A stretch of DNA of 64,000 bases from Miltoncostaea sp050249835. Its GTDB lineage: Bacteria; Actinomycetota; Thermoleophilia; Miltoncostaeales; Miltoncostaeaceae. A program made the translations under genes and the position numbers. The DNA lies in NCBI GenBank assembly GCA_050249835.1, contig JBFWPT010000008.1:30197-94196 (forward strand), given 5' to 3'. Below are positions 17,143-25,029 of this stretch, piece by piece; the stretch's first letter is position 1, and every line of letters starts with the position of its first letter. The notes beneath the pieces were generated by a model. The model ran no database searches. It saw only the letters and a list, made by a program, of their open reading frames with translations, and was not told the origin of the DNA.

Positions 17143-17637
17143 TTGGACGTACTCGAACTGATCGACAAGCTCGATGACCTGATCCACAACGCGCGCGCCG
17201 TGCCGCTGACGGACCAGGTGCGCATCGACCGCGAGGAGATCTACGACCTCCTCGACCAGATGCGCTCCACGATCCCCGAGGAGGTCAAGCAGGCCCGGTG
17301 GATCGTCAAGGAGCGGCAGGAGATGCTCGCCGAGGCCAAGCGCGAGGCCGAGCGCCTCGTGGCGGAGGCCCGTGACAAGGCCGCGCAGGAGGCCTCCCAG
17401 CAGGAGGTCGTCAAGCGCGCCGACCGCGAGGCCGCCGAGATCCTCGAGGAGGCCCGCCAGCGGGAGCGCGAGGTGCGGCTGGGGGCCGAGGACTACGCCG
17501 ACGAGGTGCTCGGCACGCTCGAGGTGAACCTCGGCAAGTTCCTCCAGGCCGTGCAGCGCGGGCGCGAGCGCCTGCAGGGGCGGTCCGAGGAGCCCATGGA
17601 GGCCGACGCCGGCCCGTTCGTCGACGCCGCCGAGTAG
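17143..17637 (+). CDS. SepIVA-like DivIVA-domain coiled-coil protein
   Basis: 164 aa from TTG 17143, which has a strong GAGGAGGG site 5' of it. The N-terminal part (DVLELIDKLDDLIHNARAVPLTDQVRIDREEIYDLLDQMRSTIPEE) is followed by a long highly charged helix (KEAERLVAEARDKAAQEA...) expected to form a coiled coil. No membrane segment is seen. The gene sits between coaD and a YceD-like gene; in mycobacteria the SepIVA gene (Rv2927c) sits next to the YceD, rnc and smc genes, which supports a role in septation or cell elongation. The annotation rests on context plus the conserved N-terminus. Confidence 0.75.
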   Translation: MDVLELIDKLDDLIHNARAVPLTDQVRIDREEIYDLLDQMRSTIPEEVKQARWIVKERQEMLAEAKREAERLVAEARDKAAQEASQQEVVKRADREAAEILEEARQREREVRLGAEDYADEVLGTLEVNLGKFLQAVQRGRERLQGRSEEPMEADAGPFVDAAE

Positions 17638-17640
17638 GTC

Positions 17641-18192
17641 GTGGACGGGGAGGTCACCCACATCGACCTCCGCGCCCTCGACCTCGCCCCGGGGGCCGCG
17701 GAGCGGCGGCACCTGCGGGTGCCGCCGGTCGCCCTGCGGCTCGGCGGGGAGGACTACGTCACGGAGCCGGCGTCCCCCGAGGTCGACCTCGAGCTGAGCC
17801 GGTCGCTGTCCGGGCTGCACCTGCGGCTGCGGACCTCCGTCGTGCTGGAGGGCCCGTGCTTCCGCTGCCTGGCCCCGGCGCGCGTCGCCATCGACGTCAA
17901 CGCGACCGAGTTCGAGGCGGAGGGGCGCGAGGGCGAGCCCTTCGACGACGACCTCGACTCGGCCTACATCGAGGACCGCGTCCTCGACGTCGCCCTCTGG
18001 GCCCGCGACTCGATCGCCGAGGCCGTGCCGGCCACCATCCTCCACCGGGAGGACTGCGCCGGCCTCTGCCCGATCTGCGGCGCGGACCGCAACGAGGTGG
18101 ACTGCGACTGCTCGGTGGACACGACCGACCCGCGCTGGGACGCGCTCCGGGCCGTCGCGGAGCGCCTCCAGCGGGAGCCCGGCCCCGACTGA
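17641..18192 (+). CDS. YceD/DUF177 family protein
   Basis: 183 aa. DUF177 proteins are almost always encoded just before rpmF and are thought to act in 23S rRNA accumulation or ribosome assembly. Visible here are VDLELSRSLSGLHLRLR, the Cys pair GPCFRCLAPA, an acidic middle (FDDDLDSAYIED) and a C-terminal cysteine cluster CAGLCPICG...CDC. The second cluster suggests zinc binding. GTG start three bases after the SepIVA-like stop. Confidence 0.88.
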   Translation: MDGEVTHIDLRALDLAPGAAERRHLRVPPVALRLGGEDYVTEPASPEVDLELSRSLSGLHLRLRTSVVLEGPCFRCLAPARVAIDVNATEFEAEGREGEPFDDDLDSAYIEDRVLDVALWARDSIAEAVPATILHREDCAGLCPICGADRNEVDCDCSVDTTDPRWDALRAVAERLQREPGPD

Positions 18193-18237
18193 GTCGCCCC
18201 CGGACGTCGCGGCCTACCGCATGGGGCGTCCGACCGC

Positions 18238-18243
18238 TACCAT
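18238..18243 (+). promoter_or_regulatory. Candidate -10 box of rpmF
   Basis: TACCAT in the 81-bp gap before rpmF. The transcript would carry a short leader with an AGGTGGAG ribosome site at 18261-18268. Confidence 0.35.
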
Positions 18244-18273
18244 CCCCGGGTCCTTCAGACAGGTGGAGAGTTC

Positions 18274-18453
18274 GTGGCCGTCCCCAAGCGCAAGACCAGC
18301 AAGCAGCGTCGTGACACCCGTCGCGCCACGCACGCGATCGAGGCGGCCCGCCTCGGCCGCTGCCCGCGCTGCTCCAGCCCCGTCCGCCCGCACCACGTGT
18401 GCGGCGTGTGCGGCTACTACCGCGGCCGTCCGGTCGTCGAGATCGAGGGGTAG
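18274..18453 (+). CDS. rpmF: 50S ribosomal protein L32
   Basis: 59 aa. Start AVPKRKTSKQRRDTRRATH is diagnostic; the zinc ribbon is CPRC...CGVCGYY, so this is a C+ form. GTG start with AGGTGGAG just upstream. Short length is normal for L32. The DUF177-rpmF-plsX order is the usual one, linking ribosome and phospholipid synthesis genes. Confidence 0.96.
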   Translation: MAVPKRKTSKQRRDTRRATHAIEAARLGRCPRCSSPVRPHHVCGVCGYYRGRPVVEIEG

Positions 18454-18542
18454 GGGCCGGTCGCGCCCGCGGTCGCGCGCGTGCGCCCACGGGCGCCCGT
18501 GACCGTCCCCGCCGGGGCCCCCGGGACCCGAGGACACCTCTG

Positions 18543-19562
18543 ATGGACCCCGCCGTCGCCCTCGACGGGATGGGTGGTGACGCCGCGCCCGCGGCGCCGG
18601 TCGCCGGCGCCATCGAGGCCGCGGCCGACGGCATCCGCATCCTCCTGGTGGGGGACCGCGCCGCCCTCTCCGAGGAGATGGAGCGCCAGGGGCACTCCGG
18701 GCACCCCGGCATCGAGATCGTGCACGCCGCGGACATCGTCACCTCGGGCGAGGAGGGGGCCCGCGCCGTGCGCGCCAAGCCCGAGTCCTCCGTCTCCCTC
18801 GCATGCCGCCTGGTCGGCGACGGGCGCGCGGGGGCCGCGGTGTCGGCCGGCAACACCGGGGCCATGCTCGCCGCGGCGACCCTCTACATGCGCCGCGTGC
18901 CGGGGGTCATCCGGCCGGCGATCGCCGTCGTGCTTCCCGGGGCCGGGGGCCGGCCGGTGCTCCTGCTCGACGCGGGCGGGTCGGCGGAGGCGCGTCCCGA
19001 GCACCTGAGGCAGTTCGCGCTCATGGGCCGCATCTTCAGCCGCGACGTCCTCGGCATCGACGATCCGAGCGTCGGCCTCCTGTCCATCGGCGAGGAGGAC
19101 GTGAAGGGCAGCGAGCTGGTGCTCAACGCCCACGCGCTGATGCGCAGCACGCCGGGCTTCCACGGCAACGTGGAGGGGCGCGACATCCCGGCGGCCGTCG
19201 TCGACGTCATCGTGACCGACGGCTTCACCGGCAACGTCGTGTTGAAGACGATGGAGGGCGTGGCGTCGTTCCTCCTGGGCGAGGTGCGCGACGCGGTGCG
19301 GTCCACGTTCCTCGGGCGCGTGGGCGGGGTGCTCGTGCGCCCGCCCCTGCGGAGGATGCGCGACCGCATCGATCCCGAGGAGTACGGCGGTGCCGTCCTG
19401 CTGGGCGTGCGGGGCCTGGCCGTCATCGGCCACGGCAACGCGACGGGGCGCGGCGTGGCCCAGGCCGTGAGGGTCGCGGCGCGCGGCGCGCGCAACCGCC
19501 TGGCCGAGCATTTCGGCGAGGCCCTCGCCCAGGAGGGCGCCGAAAGGTCGCCCGCCACGTAG
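18543..19562 (+). CDS. plsX: Phosphate acyltransferase PlsX
   Basis: 339 aa. It makes acyl-phosphate from acyl-ACP for phosphatidic acid synthesis. Landmarks: VALDGMGGDAAPAAPVAGA at the start, AVSAGNTGAMLAAA, LLDAGGSAEARPEHL, GLLSIGEEDVKGSEL, and DVIVTDGFTGNVVLKTMEG near the C-terminus. The ATG chosen gives the standard N-terminus. Its usual partner acpP follows after a gap of about 100 bp that seems to hold a separate promoter. Confidence 0.95.
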   Translation: MDPAVALDGMGGDAAPAAPVAGAIEAAADGIRILLVGDRAALSEEMERQGHSGHPGIEIVHAADIVTSGEEGARAVRAKPESSVSLACRLVGDGRAGAAVSAGNTGAMLAAATLYMRRVPGVIRPAIAVVLPGAGGRPVLLLDAGGSAEARPEHLRQFALMGRIFSRDVLGIDDPSVGLLSIGEEDVKGSELVLNAHALMRSTPGFHGNVEGRDIPAAVVDVIVTDGFTGNVVLKTMEGVASFLLGEVRDAVRSTFLGRVGGVLVRPPLRRMRDRIDPEEYGGAVLLGVRGLAVIGHGNATGRGVAQAVRVAARGARNRLAEHFGEALAQEGAERSPAT

Positions 19563-19609
19563 GATGCCCGGCGTCGCCGGTGTCCCGGCGGTTCGTCCGA
19601 GACCGTGTG

Positions 19610-19615
19610 TAGTTT
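19610..19615 (+). promoter_or_regulatory. Candidate -10 box of acpP
   Basis: TAGTTT, embedded in an AT-rich island (GTGTAGTTTG) unusual for this genome, about 50 bases before acpP. A separate promoter for the highly expressed carrier protein would be expected. Confidence 0.45.
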
Positions 19616-19663
19616 GCCCTGCCAGAGCCGACTGCGGCCACTGGCGCGGAGACAGAGGGGGGA

Positions 19664-19909
19664 GTGTTGGACCGAGACAAGGCTGTGGAAGAGGTCCGCG
19701 CCATCCTGGTGGAGCAGCTCGGGGTCGATCCGGCGGAGGTCACCGTCGAGTCGTCCTTCCAGGAGGACCTCAACGCTGATTCGCTGGACCTGGTCGAGCT
19801 CATCATGGAGATGGAGGACCGGTTCAAGATCAAGATCCCGGACGAGGAGGCCGAGAAGATCGCGACGGTCGGCCAGGCGGTCGACTACGTGATGGCCAAC
19901 ATCGGCTGA
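19664..19909 (+). CDS. acpP: Acyl carrier protein
   Basis: About 81 aa. It carries growing fatty acyl chains on a phosphopantetheine attached to the Ser of NADSLDLVEL. The acidic helices (EEVRAILVEQLGVDPAEVT; MEMEDRFKIKIPDEEAEKIATVGQAVDYV) are typical. Start could be GTG 19664 or TTG 19667; GAGG at 19655-19658 serves either. Its TGA stop overlaps a CTG codon that I propose as the rnc start. Confidence 0.96.
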   Translation: MLDRDKAVEEVRAILVEQLGVDPAEVTVESSFQEDLNADSLDLVELIMEMEDRFKIKIPDEEAEKIATVGQAVDYVMANIG

Positions 19910-20601
19910 GCGTCGTCGCCGGCGGTGAGGCCGGGCTGTCCCGGCTCGTCCGGGCGCTCGAGCCGCGCCGGCGCCGTCAGGTCTTCACGCACAGCTCGTG
20001 GGCCCCTCGGCGGGATGCCTCCTACGAGCGCCTCGAGTTCCTCGGTGACAGCGCACTCGACGTGATCGTGAGCGAGGAGCTCATGCGCCGGCACCCCTCG
20101 GTCGACGAGGGCGACCTGTCGTGGATGCGGCAGGCCGTCGTCGCGCGCGGCGCCTGCGCCGCCGCGGCCGACGCCGCTGGCCTCCCCGACGCCCTCGTGG
20201 CGGCGGCCCCCGGGCCGCGCCGCGAGGCCGCGCGGGAGCTCGCCGACCAGCCGGCCGTGCGGGCCCAGCTCGCCGAGGCCGTCATCGGGGCCTCGTGGCT
20301 CGACCTCGGCGTCGAGGAGACCCGTGCGGCGGTGCTGGAGGCGTTCGCGCCCCCGCTCGAGGCCGCCGCCCCCGGCGCGCGGGACCCGAAGACGACCCTG
20401 CAGGAGCGGGCCGCCCGCACCGGGCTGGCCGTCGCCTACGAGCTGCTGTCCGCGGACGGCCCGCCCCAGCGGCGCGTGTTCACGAGCCGGGTGCTCATCG
20501 GGGGCGCGCCGGCGGGCGAGGGCACCGGGACCACCAAGCAGGGGTCCGAGCAGGAGGCCGCCGCGGCCGCGCTCGCCACCCACCCCTGGGACGCCGCCTG
20601 A
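19906..20601 (+). CDS. rnc: Ribonuclease III
   Basis: About 231 aa from CTG 19906. It cleaves double-stranded RNA, including rRNA precursors. The nuclease domain shows VFTHSSWA, the signature YERLEFLGDSALDVIV (catalytic Glu/Asp) and the second acidic site AEAVIGASWLD. The dsRNA-binding domain runs from DPKTTLQERAA to the end. The first in-frame ATG/GTG/TTG (GTG 20062) lies inside the signature and would destroy the active site. From the upstream in-frame stop at 19777-19779 onward the only plausible start is CTG 19906, whose TG overlaps the acpP TGA (CTGA). The N-terminal helix is short for the family. The stop shares a base with the smc ATG. Confidence 0.93.
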   Translation: MSVVAGGEAGLSRLVRALEPRRRRQVFTHSSWAPRRDASYERLEFLGDSALDVIVSEELMRRHPSVDEGDLSWMRQAVVARGACAAAADAAGLPDALVAAAPGPRREAARELADQPAVRAQLAEAVIGASWLDLGVEETRAAVLEAFAPPLEAAAPGARDPKTTLQERAARTGLAVAYELLSADGPPQRRVFTSRVLIGGAPAGEGTGTTKQGSEQEAAAAALATHPWDAA

Positions 20602-23600
20602 TGCTCACGCGCCTCCAGCTCAAGGGCTTCAAGTCGTTCGCCGAGGCGACCACCCTCGACCTCGGGCCGGGCGTCAACGTCATCGTGGGCCCCAACGGCT
20701 CCGGCAAGAGCAACCTGGCCGAGGCCGTCGTGTGGGCCCTCGGCGAGCAGCGCGCCGGGCGCCTGCGCGCGGGCGGCATGGCCGACGTCCTCTACTCGGG
20801 CGGCGACCGGCGGCCCGCCGCGCAGTACGCCGAGGTCTCGCTCGTCCTGGAGGGCGGCGGCGACGCCGGCCCCGCGGAGGTGGCCGCCGCGCGGCGCCTC
20901 ACCCGCGCCGGGGACGCCCACTACCGCCTCAACTCCGCCGGCTGCCGCCTGCTCGACGTGCAGGAGGCGCTGGCGGCCCGCGGGGTCGGGCCGGACGCCC
21001 TCGCGGTCATCCGCCAGGGGCAGGTCGAGGCCCTCTGCACGAGCACCCCGGTCGAGCGCCGGGCGATGGTCGACGCCGCCGCGGGCGTCGCGGTCGCCAA
21101 GCGCCGCCGCCGGCGGGCCGAGCAGAAGCTCAACCGGGTCGCCGAGAAGCTGGAGCGGGCGCGCGACCTGGCCGGCGAGGTGCGTTCCCGCGCCCGCGCC
21201 CTGGACCGCCAGGCCCGCGCCGCCGAGCGCGCCGAGGCCCTGGAGGCCGAGATCGGCGCCGCCCGCCGCGCCGTGAATGCCGCGCGGGCCCGCGCCGCGG
21301 CCGCCGCGCACGCCGAGGCGCAGGCCGAGGCCGAGCGCCTCCGCGCGATCGCCGCCGGCGACGCCGAGGCCCGCGACGCCGCCCGGCTGGCGCGCTCCGA
21401 GGCCGCGCGCCGCCGGTCCGAGGCCGCGGCCGCCGCGTCGGCCGCCCAGGAGCTGGCCGCCGCCGTCCGAACCGCCGCCGAGCGCACCGCCGGCCGGGCC
21501 GAGCTCGCCTCCGAGCGCGTGGCCGCCGCCGTCCGGGCCTGGGACGAGGGGGAGCGCCGCCGCGCGGCCGCCGCCGAGCGGCTCGGATCGCTGGAGGAGG
21601 AGGCCGCCGCCGCCGACGGCGCGGTGGGCGCGGCGACCGCCGCCGCCGACCAGGCCGACGCCGCCGCGACGGGCGCCGAGGAGGCCGACGCCGCCGCCCG
21701 CGCGGCGCACCGGGCCGCCGAGTCCGTCGCCGCCGACGCCGCCGGGGCCCTGCTGGGCGCCGACCGCGAGCGGGCCGACGCCGCCCGCCGCGCCGGCGCC
21801 GCCGAGGAGGCGCTCGCCGCGGCCGTGGCCCGCCGGGACGCCCTGGCGGCCGACGGGGTGGACGCGGAGGCCGTCGTGCGCGCCGAGCGCCGCGAGGAGG
21901 TCGCCGCGGGCCGCGCCGGGCGCTGGGCCGGGCGCCTGCGGGACGCCGAGCGCGCGGACGCCGACGCCGCCGCGGCCCGCGAGGTCGCGGACGCCCGCCT
22001 GCGCGAGGCCCGCACCGCCGCCCGCGCCCTGGCGCCCGCCGCCGGGGAGTCCGGCACCGCCGCCGCCCTCGGCGACGGCCTCGAGGTCGAGCCCGGTGCC
22101 GAGCACGCGGTCGCGGCCGCCCTGGGCGCGCTGGCCGAGGCCGTCCCGGTCGGCTCGGTGGCGGACGCGCGCGCGGCCCTGGAGGACGGAGCCACGATGG
22201 CGCTCGTCCCCGCCCCGCCCGCCGGCGACGCCGCGCAGGGGCCGCCGGGGGCGCGCCGCGTGCGCGACCTGGTGCAGCGCTGCTCCGACGCCGCGCGCCC
22301 GCACCTCGACCGCCTGCTGGCGGACGCCTGGCTCGTGGACGACCTCGACGCGGTCCCGCCGGGCACCCCCGGCGTCGCCGTGACCCGCGACGGCGTGGCC
22401 CTCCGCGCCCGCGACGGCGTCGTCTTCCGCGCGGCCGGCTCGTGGGCCCGCCGCGCCCTCCACGCCCGGGCCGAGGAGGCCGAGGCGGCCGCGGCCGAGG
22501 TCGCCGCCGGCGCCGCGACCGCGGCCGGTGCCGCGTCGTCCGCCCTGGCGTCCGTCACCCGCCGCCGCCGGGCCGCCGACCGGTCCGCCGCGCGGGCCTC
22601 GGAGGCCGTCGCGGCGCTGCGCGCCAAGGCCGGTGGCCGGGCGGCGCGGGCCGCCGAGGCCGTGGCCGAGGTCGAGCGGGTGGAGGCCGAGGTGGCGGCC
22701 GCCCGGGCCGCCGCGCAGGCCGCCGGGCCGCGCGCCGAGGAGCTCCGCCAGGCCGCCGCGCAGGCGACGGCCCGCGCCGGGGAGCTGCGCCGGGAGGCCG
22801 AGGCGGCCACGACGGTGCTGAGGACGGCCGCGTCGGCCGCCGCCGACGCCCGCGCCGACCTGGCCGCCGCCCGCGCCCAGGCCGGCGAGCTCGCGGCGCG
22901 GCTCGCCACGACCCGTGCCCTGGCCGAGGAGGCCGGCACCGTCGTGGACACCGCACCCGCGCAGGCCGCGGCGCGCGCGCTGTCCGAGGCCGCCGCCGCC
23001 CTCGGCCCCGCCGCCGAGCGGGCCGGGGGCCTCTGGTCCGAGGCCGCCGCCGCCGTGCGCGAGCAGGACGCCGCCGTGGCCGCGGCCGACCGGGCCGTGG
23101 AGGCCGCCGAGGCCGCCGCCGGCGCGTCGGACGCCGCCGCCCACGCCGCCGAGGTCGCCGCCGCCGTCGCGGCGGAGCGCGCCGCCGAGGCCGGGCCGCC
23201 GCCCGCCGAGGGCGACGACGACCCGGGCGACCCGGCCGCCGCCGCCGAGGCCCTGGAGACCCTGGAGCGCCGCCGGGAGCAGCTCGGCGCCGTCAACCCG
23301 CTGGCCGCCGCCGAGCGCGAGGAGCTGAGCGAGCGCGAGGGCGAGATGGCCGCCCAGATCGACGATCTGGAGCGGACCGGCGAGTCCCTGCGCGCCCACC
23401 TCGGCGAGCTGGACGCCGCCGTGGCCGAGGGCTTCGAGTCGCTGTTCGGGTCGTTCCGCGACCGCTTCGCCGAGGTCTGCGGCCTGCTCTTCCCGGGCGG
23501 CGAGGGCCGCCTGCGCGCCGTGGAGGGGGACGAGGGCGAGCAGGGCATCGAGGTCGAGGTCATCCCGGCCGGCAAGCGCCCGCGCTCCCTGGCGCTGATG

Positions 23601-23945
23601 TCCGGCGGCGAGCGGTCCCTGGTCGCCCTGGCCTTCTGCCTCGCGCTGGCGATGGCGCGTCCGGCGCCCTTCTACCTGCTCGACGAGGTCGAGGCCGCGC
23701 TCGACGACGTCAACCTGCGCCGCTTCCTCGGCGTCGTGCGCACGCTGGCCGACCGCACCCAGTTCGTGCTCATCACCCACCAGCAGCCCACCGTCGAGAT
23801 CGCCGACACCATCTTCGGCGTGACGATGGGCGCCGAGGGCGTCTCCCAGATCGTCGCCCGCCGCCTCAAGCGCGACGTGGAGGGCCCCGCGCGGCCCTAC
23901 GTGCGCCGCGCCCTGCACGCCATCCCGGGCGGCGCGGCCGGGTGA
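20601..23945 (+). CDS. smc: Chromosome segregation ATPase SMC
   Basis: 1114 aa. It forms dimers that compact and align chromosomes with ScpA/ScpB. The N-terminal half-ATPase has LQLKGFKSFAEATTLDLGPGVNVIVGPNGSGKSNL (Walker A). A coiled-coil arm runs from about 165 to 490, a hinge domain from about 490 to 610, and a return coil from about 615 to 960. The C-terminal half-ATPase has ALMSGGERSLVALAFCLALA (signature) and FYLLDEVEAALDD (Walker B). Both coils are made almost entirely of Ala, Glu, Arg and Asp, an extreme composition. The ATG shares a base with the rnc stop. The mutM gene often found between rnc and smc in actinobacteria is missing. Confidence 0.96.
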   Translation: MLTRLQLKGFKSFAEATTLDLGPGVNVIVGPNGSGKSNLAEAVVWALGEQRAGRLRAGGMADVLYSGGDRRPAAQYAEVSLVLEGGGDAGPAEVAAARRLTRAGDAHYRLNSAGCRLLDVQEALAARGVGPDALAVIRQGQVEALCTSTPVERRAMVDAAAGVAVAKRRRRRAEQKLNRVAEKLERARDLAGEVRSRARALDRQARAAERAEALEAEIGAARRAVNAARARAAAAAHAEAQAEAERLRAIAAGDAEARDAARLARSEAARRRSEAAAAASAAQELAAAVRTAAERTAGRAELASERVAAAVRAWDEGERRRAAAAERLGSLEEEAAAADGAVGAATAAADQADAAATGAEEADAAARAAHRAAESVAADAAGALLGADRERADAARRAGAAEEALAAAVARRDALAADGVDAEAVVRAERREEVAAGRAGRWAGRLRDAERADADAAAAREVADARLREARTAARALAPAAGESGTAAALGDGLEVEPGAEHAVAAALGALAEAVPVGSVADARAALEDGATMALVPAPPAGDAAQGPPGARRVRDLVQRCSDAARPHLDRLLADAWLVDDLDAVPPGTPGVAVTRDGVALRARDGVVFRAAGSWARRALHARAEEAEAAAAEVAAGAATAAGAASSALASVTRRRRAADRSAARASEAVAALRAKAGGRAARAAEAVAEVERVEAEVAAARAAAQAAGPRAEELRQAAAQATARAGELRREAEAATTVLRTAASAAADARADLAAARAQAGELAARLATTRALAEEAGTVVDTAPAQAAARALSEAAAALGPAAERAGGLWSEAAAAVREQDAAVAAADRAVEAAEAAAGASDAAAHAAEVAAAVAAERAAEAGPPPAEGDDDPGDPAAAAEALETLERRREQLGAVNPLAAAEREELSEREGEMAAQIDDLERTGESLRAHLGELDAAVAEGFESLFGSFRDRFAEVCGLLFPGGEGRLRAVEGDEGEQGIEVEVIPAGKRPRSLALMSGGERSLVALAFCLALAMARPAPFYLLDEVEAALDDVNLRRFLGVVRTLADRTQFVLITHQQPTVEIADTIFGVTMGAEGVSQIVARRLKRDVEGPARPYVRRALHAIPGGAAG

Positions 23946-24952
23946 GCGCCGAGGGGGGGAGCACGGCCGACCGCGAGGCGTGGGCGGAGCTGTTCGGGCT
24001 GGCCCCGCCGCCGGCGGAGGAGGAGCCGCGGCGCCGCGGGCTGATGGCCCGCCTGCGGGAGAACCTGACCAAGCCGCGGCAGACGATCTCGCCGCAGCTC
24101 GCCGGGATCTACCAGGGGAAGCTGGTGACGGCGGAGACCTGGGACGAGCTCGAGGAGGCGCTCATCGGCGCCGACTGCGGCATGGACGCGACCCTCGACC
24201 TGGTCGAGGAGCTCCGCGAGGAGGCCGGCCAGGGCCGCATCACGAGCGGCGCGGACGTCGCGGGGGCGCTCTGGAAGGCGATGGCCGCCCGCATGGCCCC
24301 GGAGCCGCCGCGCATCGCCCTCGACGGCGAGCCGACCGTGATCCTCGTCGTCGGCGTCAACGGCAGCGGCAAGACCACCACCGTGGGCAAGCTGGCCTAC
24401 CGCCTGAGCGAGCTGGGCAAGACCGTCGTCATCGGCGCTGCGGACACCTTCCGCGCCGCGGCCATCGACCAGCTCGCGGTGTGGGCCGACCGCTCCGGCG
24501 CGCAGCTCGTGCGCCAGGGGCAGGGCGCCGACCCGGGCGCCGTCGCGTTCGACACCGTCGCCGCCGCGACGGCCCGCGGCGCCGACATCGCCCTCATCGA
24601 CACCGCCGGCCGCCTCCAGACCCAGCACAACCTGATGGAGGAGCTGCGCAAGGTGGCGGCCGTCGTGGGGAAGGCGATGCCGGGCGCCCCGCACGAGGTG
24701 CTCCTGGTCCTCGACTCCACCACGGGCCAGAACGGCCTCAGCCAGGCGCGCCTGTTCGACGAGGCCGCCGACCTGACCGGCGTGGTGCTGACGAAGGTGG
24801 ACGGCACCGCCCGCGGCGGCATCGCCCTCGCCATCCGCCGGGAGCTGGACATCCCTGTGAAGCTGGTCGGCGTGGGGGAGAAGCTGGAGGACCTCCAGCC
24901 CTTCGACGCCCAGGCCTACGCCCGCGCCGTCTTCGGGGGCGACGAGGCCTGA
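23942..24952 (+). CDS. ftsY: Signal recognition particle receptor FtsY
   Basis: 336 aa. Membrane-associated GTPase that docks SRP-ribosome complexes. After a short, only mildly acidic N-terminus (no long A domain) comes the N domain, then G motifs: G1 VGVNGSGKTTTVGKLA, ADTFRAAAIDQL, G3 DTAGRLQTQHNLMEEL, G4 TKVDGTARGG and the closing GVGEKLEDLQPFD. The GTG overlaps the smc stop. The smc-ftsY junction is typical of actinobacteria. Confidence 0.96.
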   Translation: MSAEGGSTADREAWAELFGLAPPPAEEEPRRRGLMARLRENLTKPRQTISPQLAGIYQGKLVTAETWDELEEALIGADCGMDATLDLVEELREEAGQGRITSGADVAGALWKAMAARMAPEPPRIALDGEPTVILVVGVNGSGKTTTVGKLAYRLSELGKTVVIGAADTFRAAAIDQLAVWADRSGAQLVRQGQGADPGAVAFDTVAAATARGADIALIDTAGRLQTQHNLMEELRKVAAVVGKAMPGAPHEVLLVLDSTTGQNGLSQARLFDEAADLTGVVLTKVDGTARGGIALAIRRELDIPVKLVGVGEKLEDLQPFDAQAYARAVFGGDEA

Positions 24953-24953
24953 C

Positions 24954-25017
24954 GGGGGCGCCGGGGGCCCCGCCCCCGCCGCGCGCGGCCCACAGGGCCG
25001 GGGCCCTGGGCTAAAGT
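24954..25017 (+). promoter_or_regulatory. Intergenic stems and -10 box ahead of ffh
   Basis: GGGGGCG (24954-24960) pairs with CGCCCCC (24971-24977), a possible ftsY terminator without a U tract. A second stem, CAGGGCC-GG-GGCCCTG (24993-25008), lies where the -35 would be for TAAAGT (25012-25017), the likely -10 of ffh. That stem could be an operator or part of the terminator. Confidence 0.4.
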
Positions 25018-25029
25018 GGTCGGCTGCCG

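Noticed and set aside
20436..23918. Long minus-strand frames over smc
   Set aside because: Antisense of an Ala-coding GCC/GCG repeat; no domain or start site.
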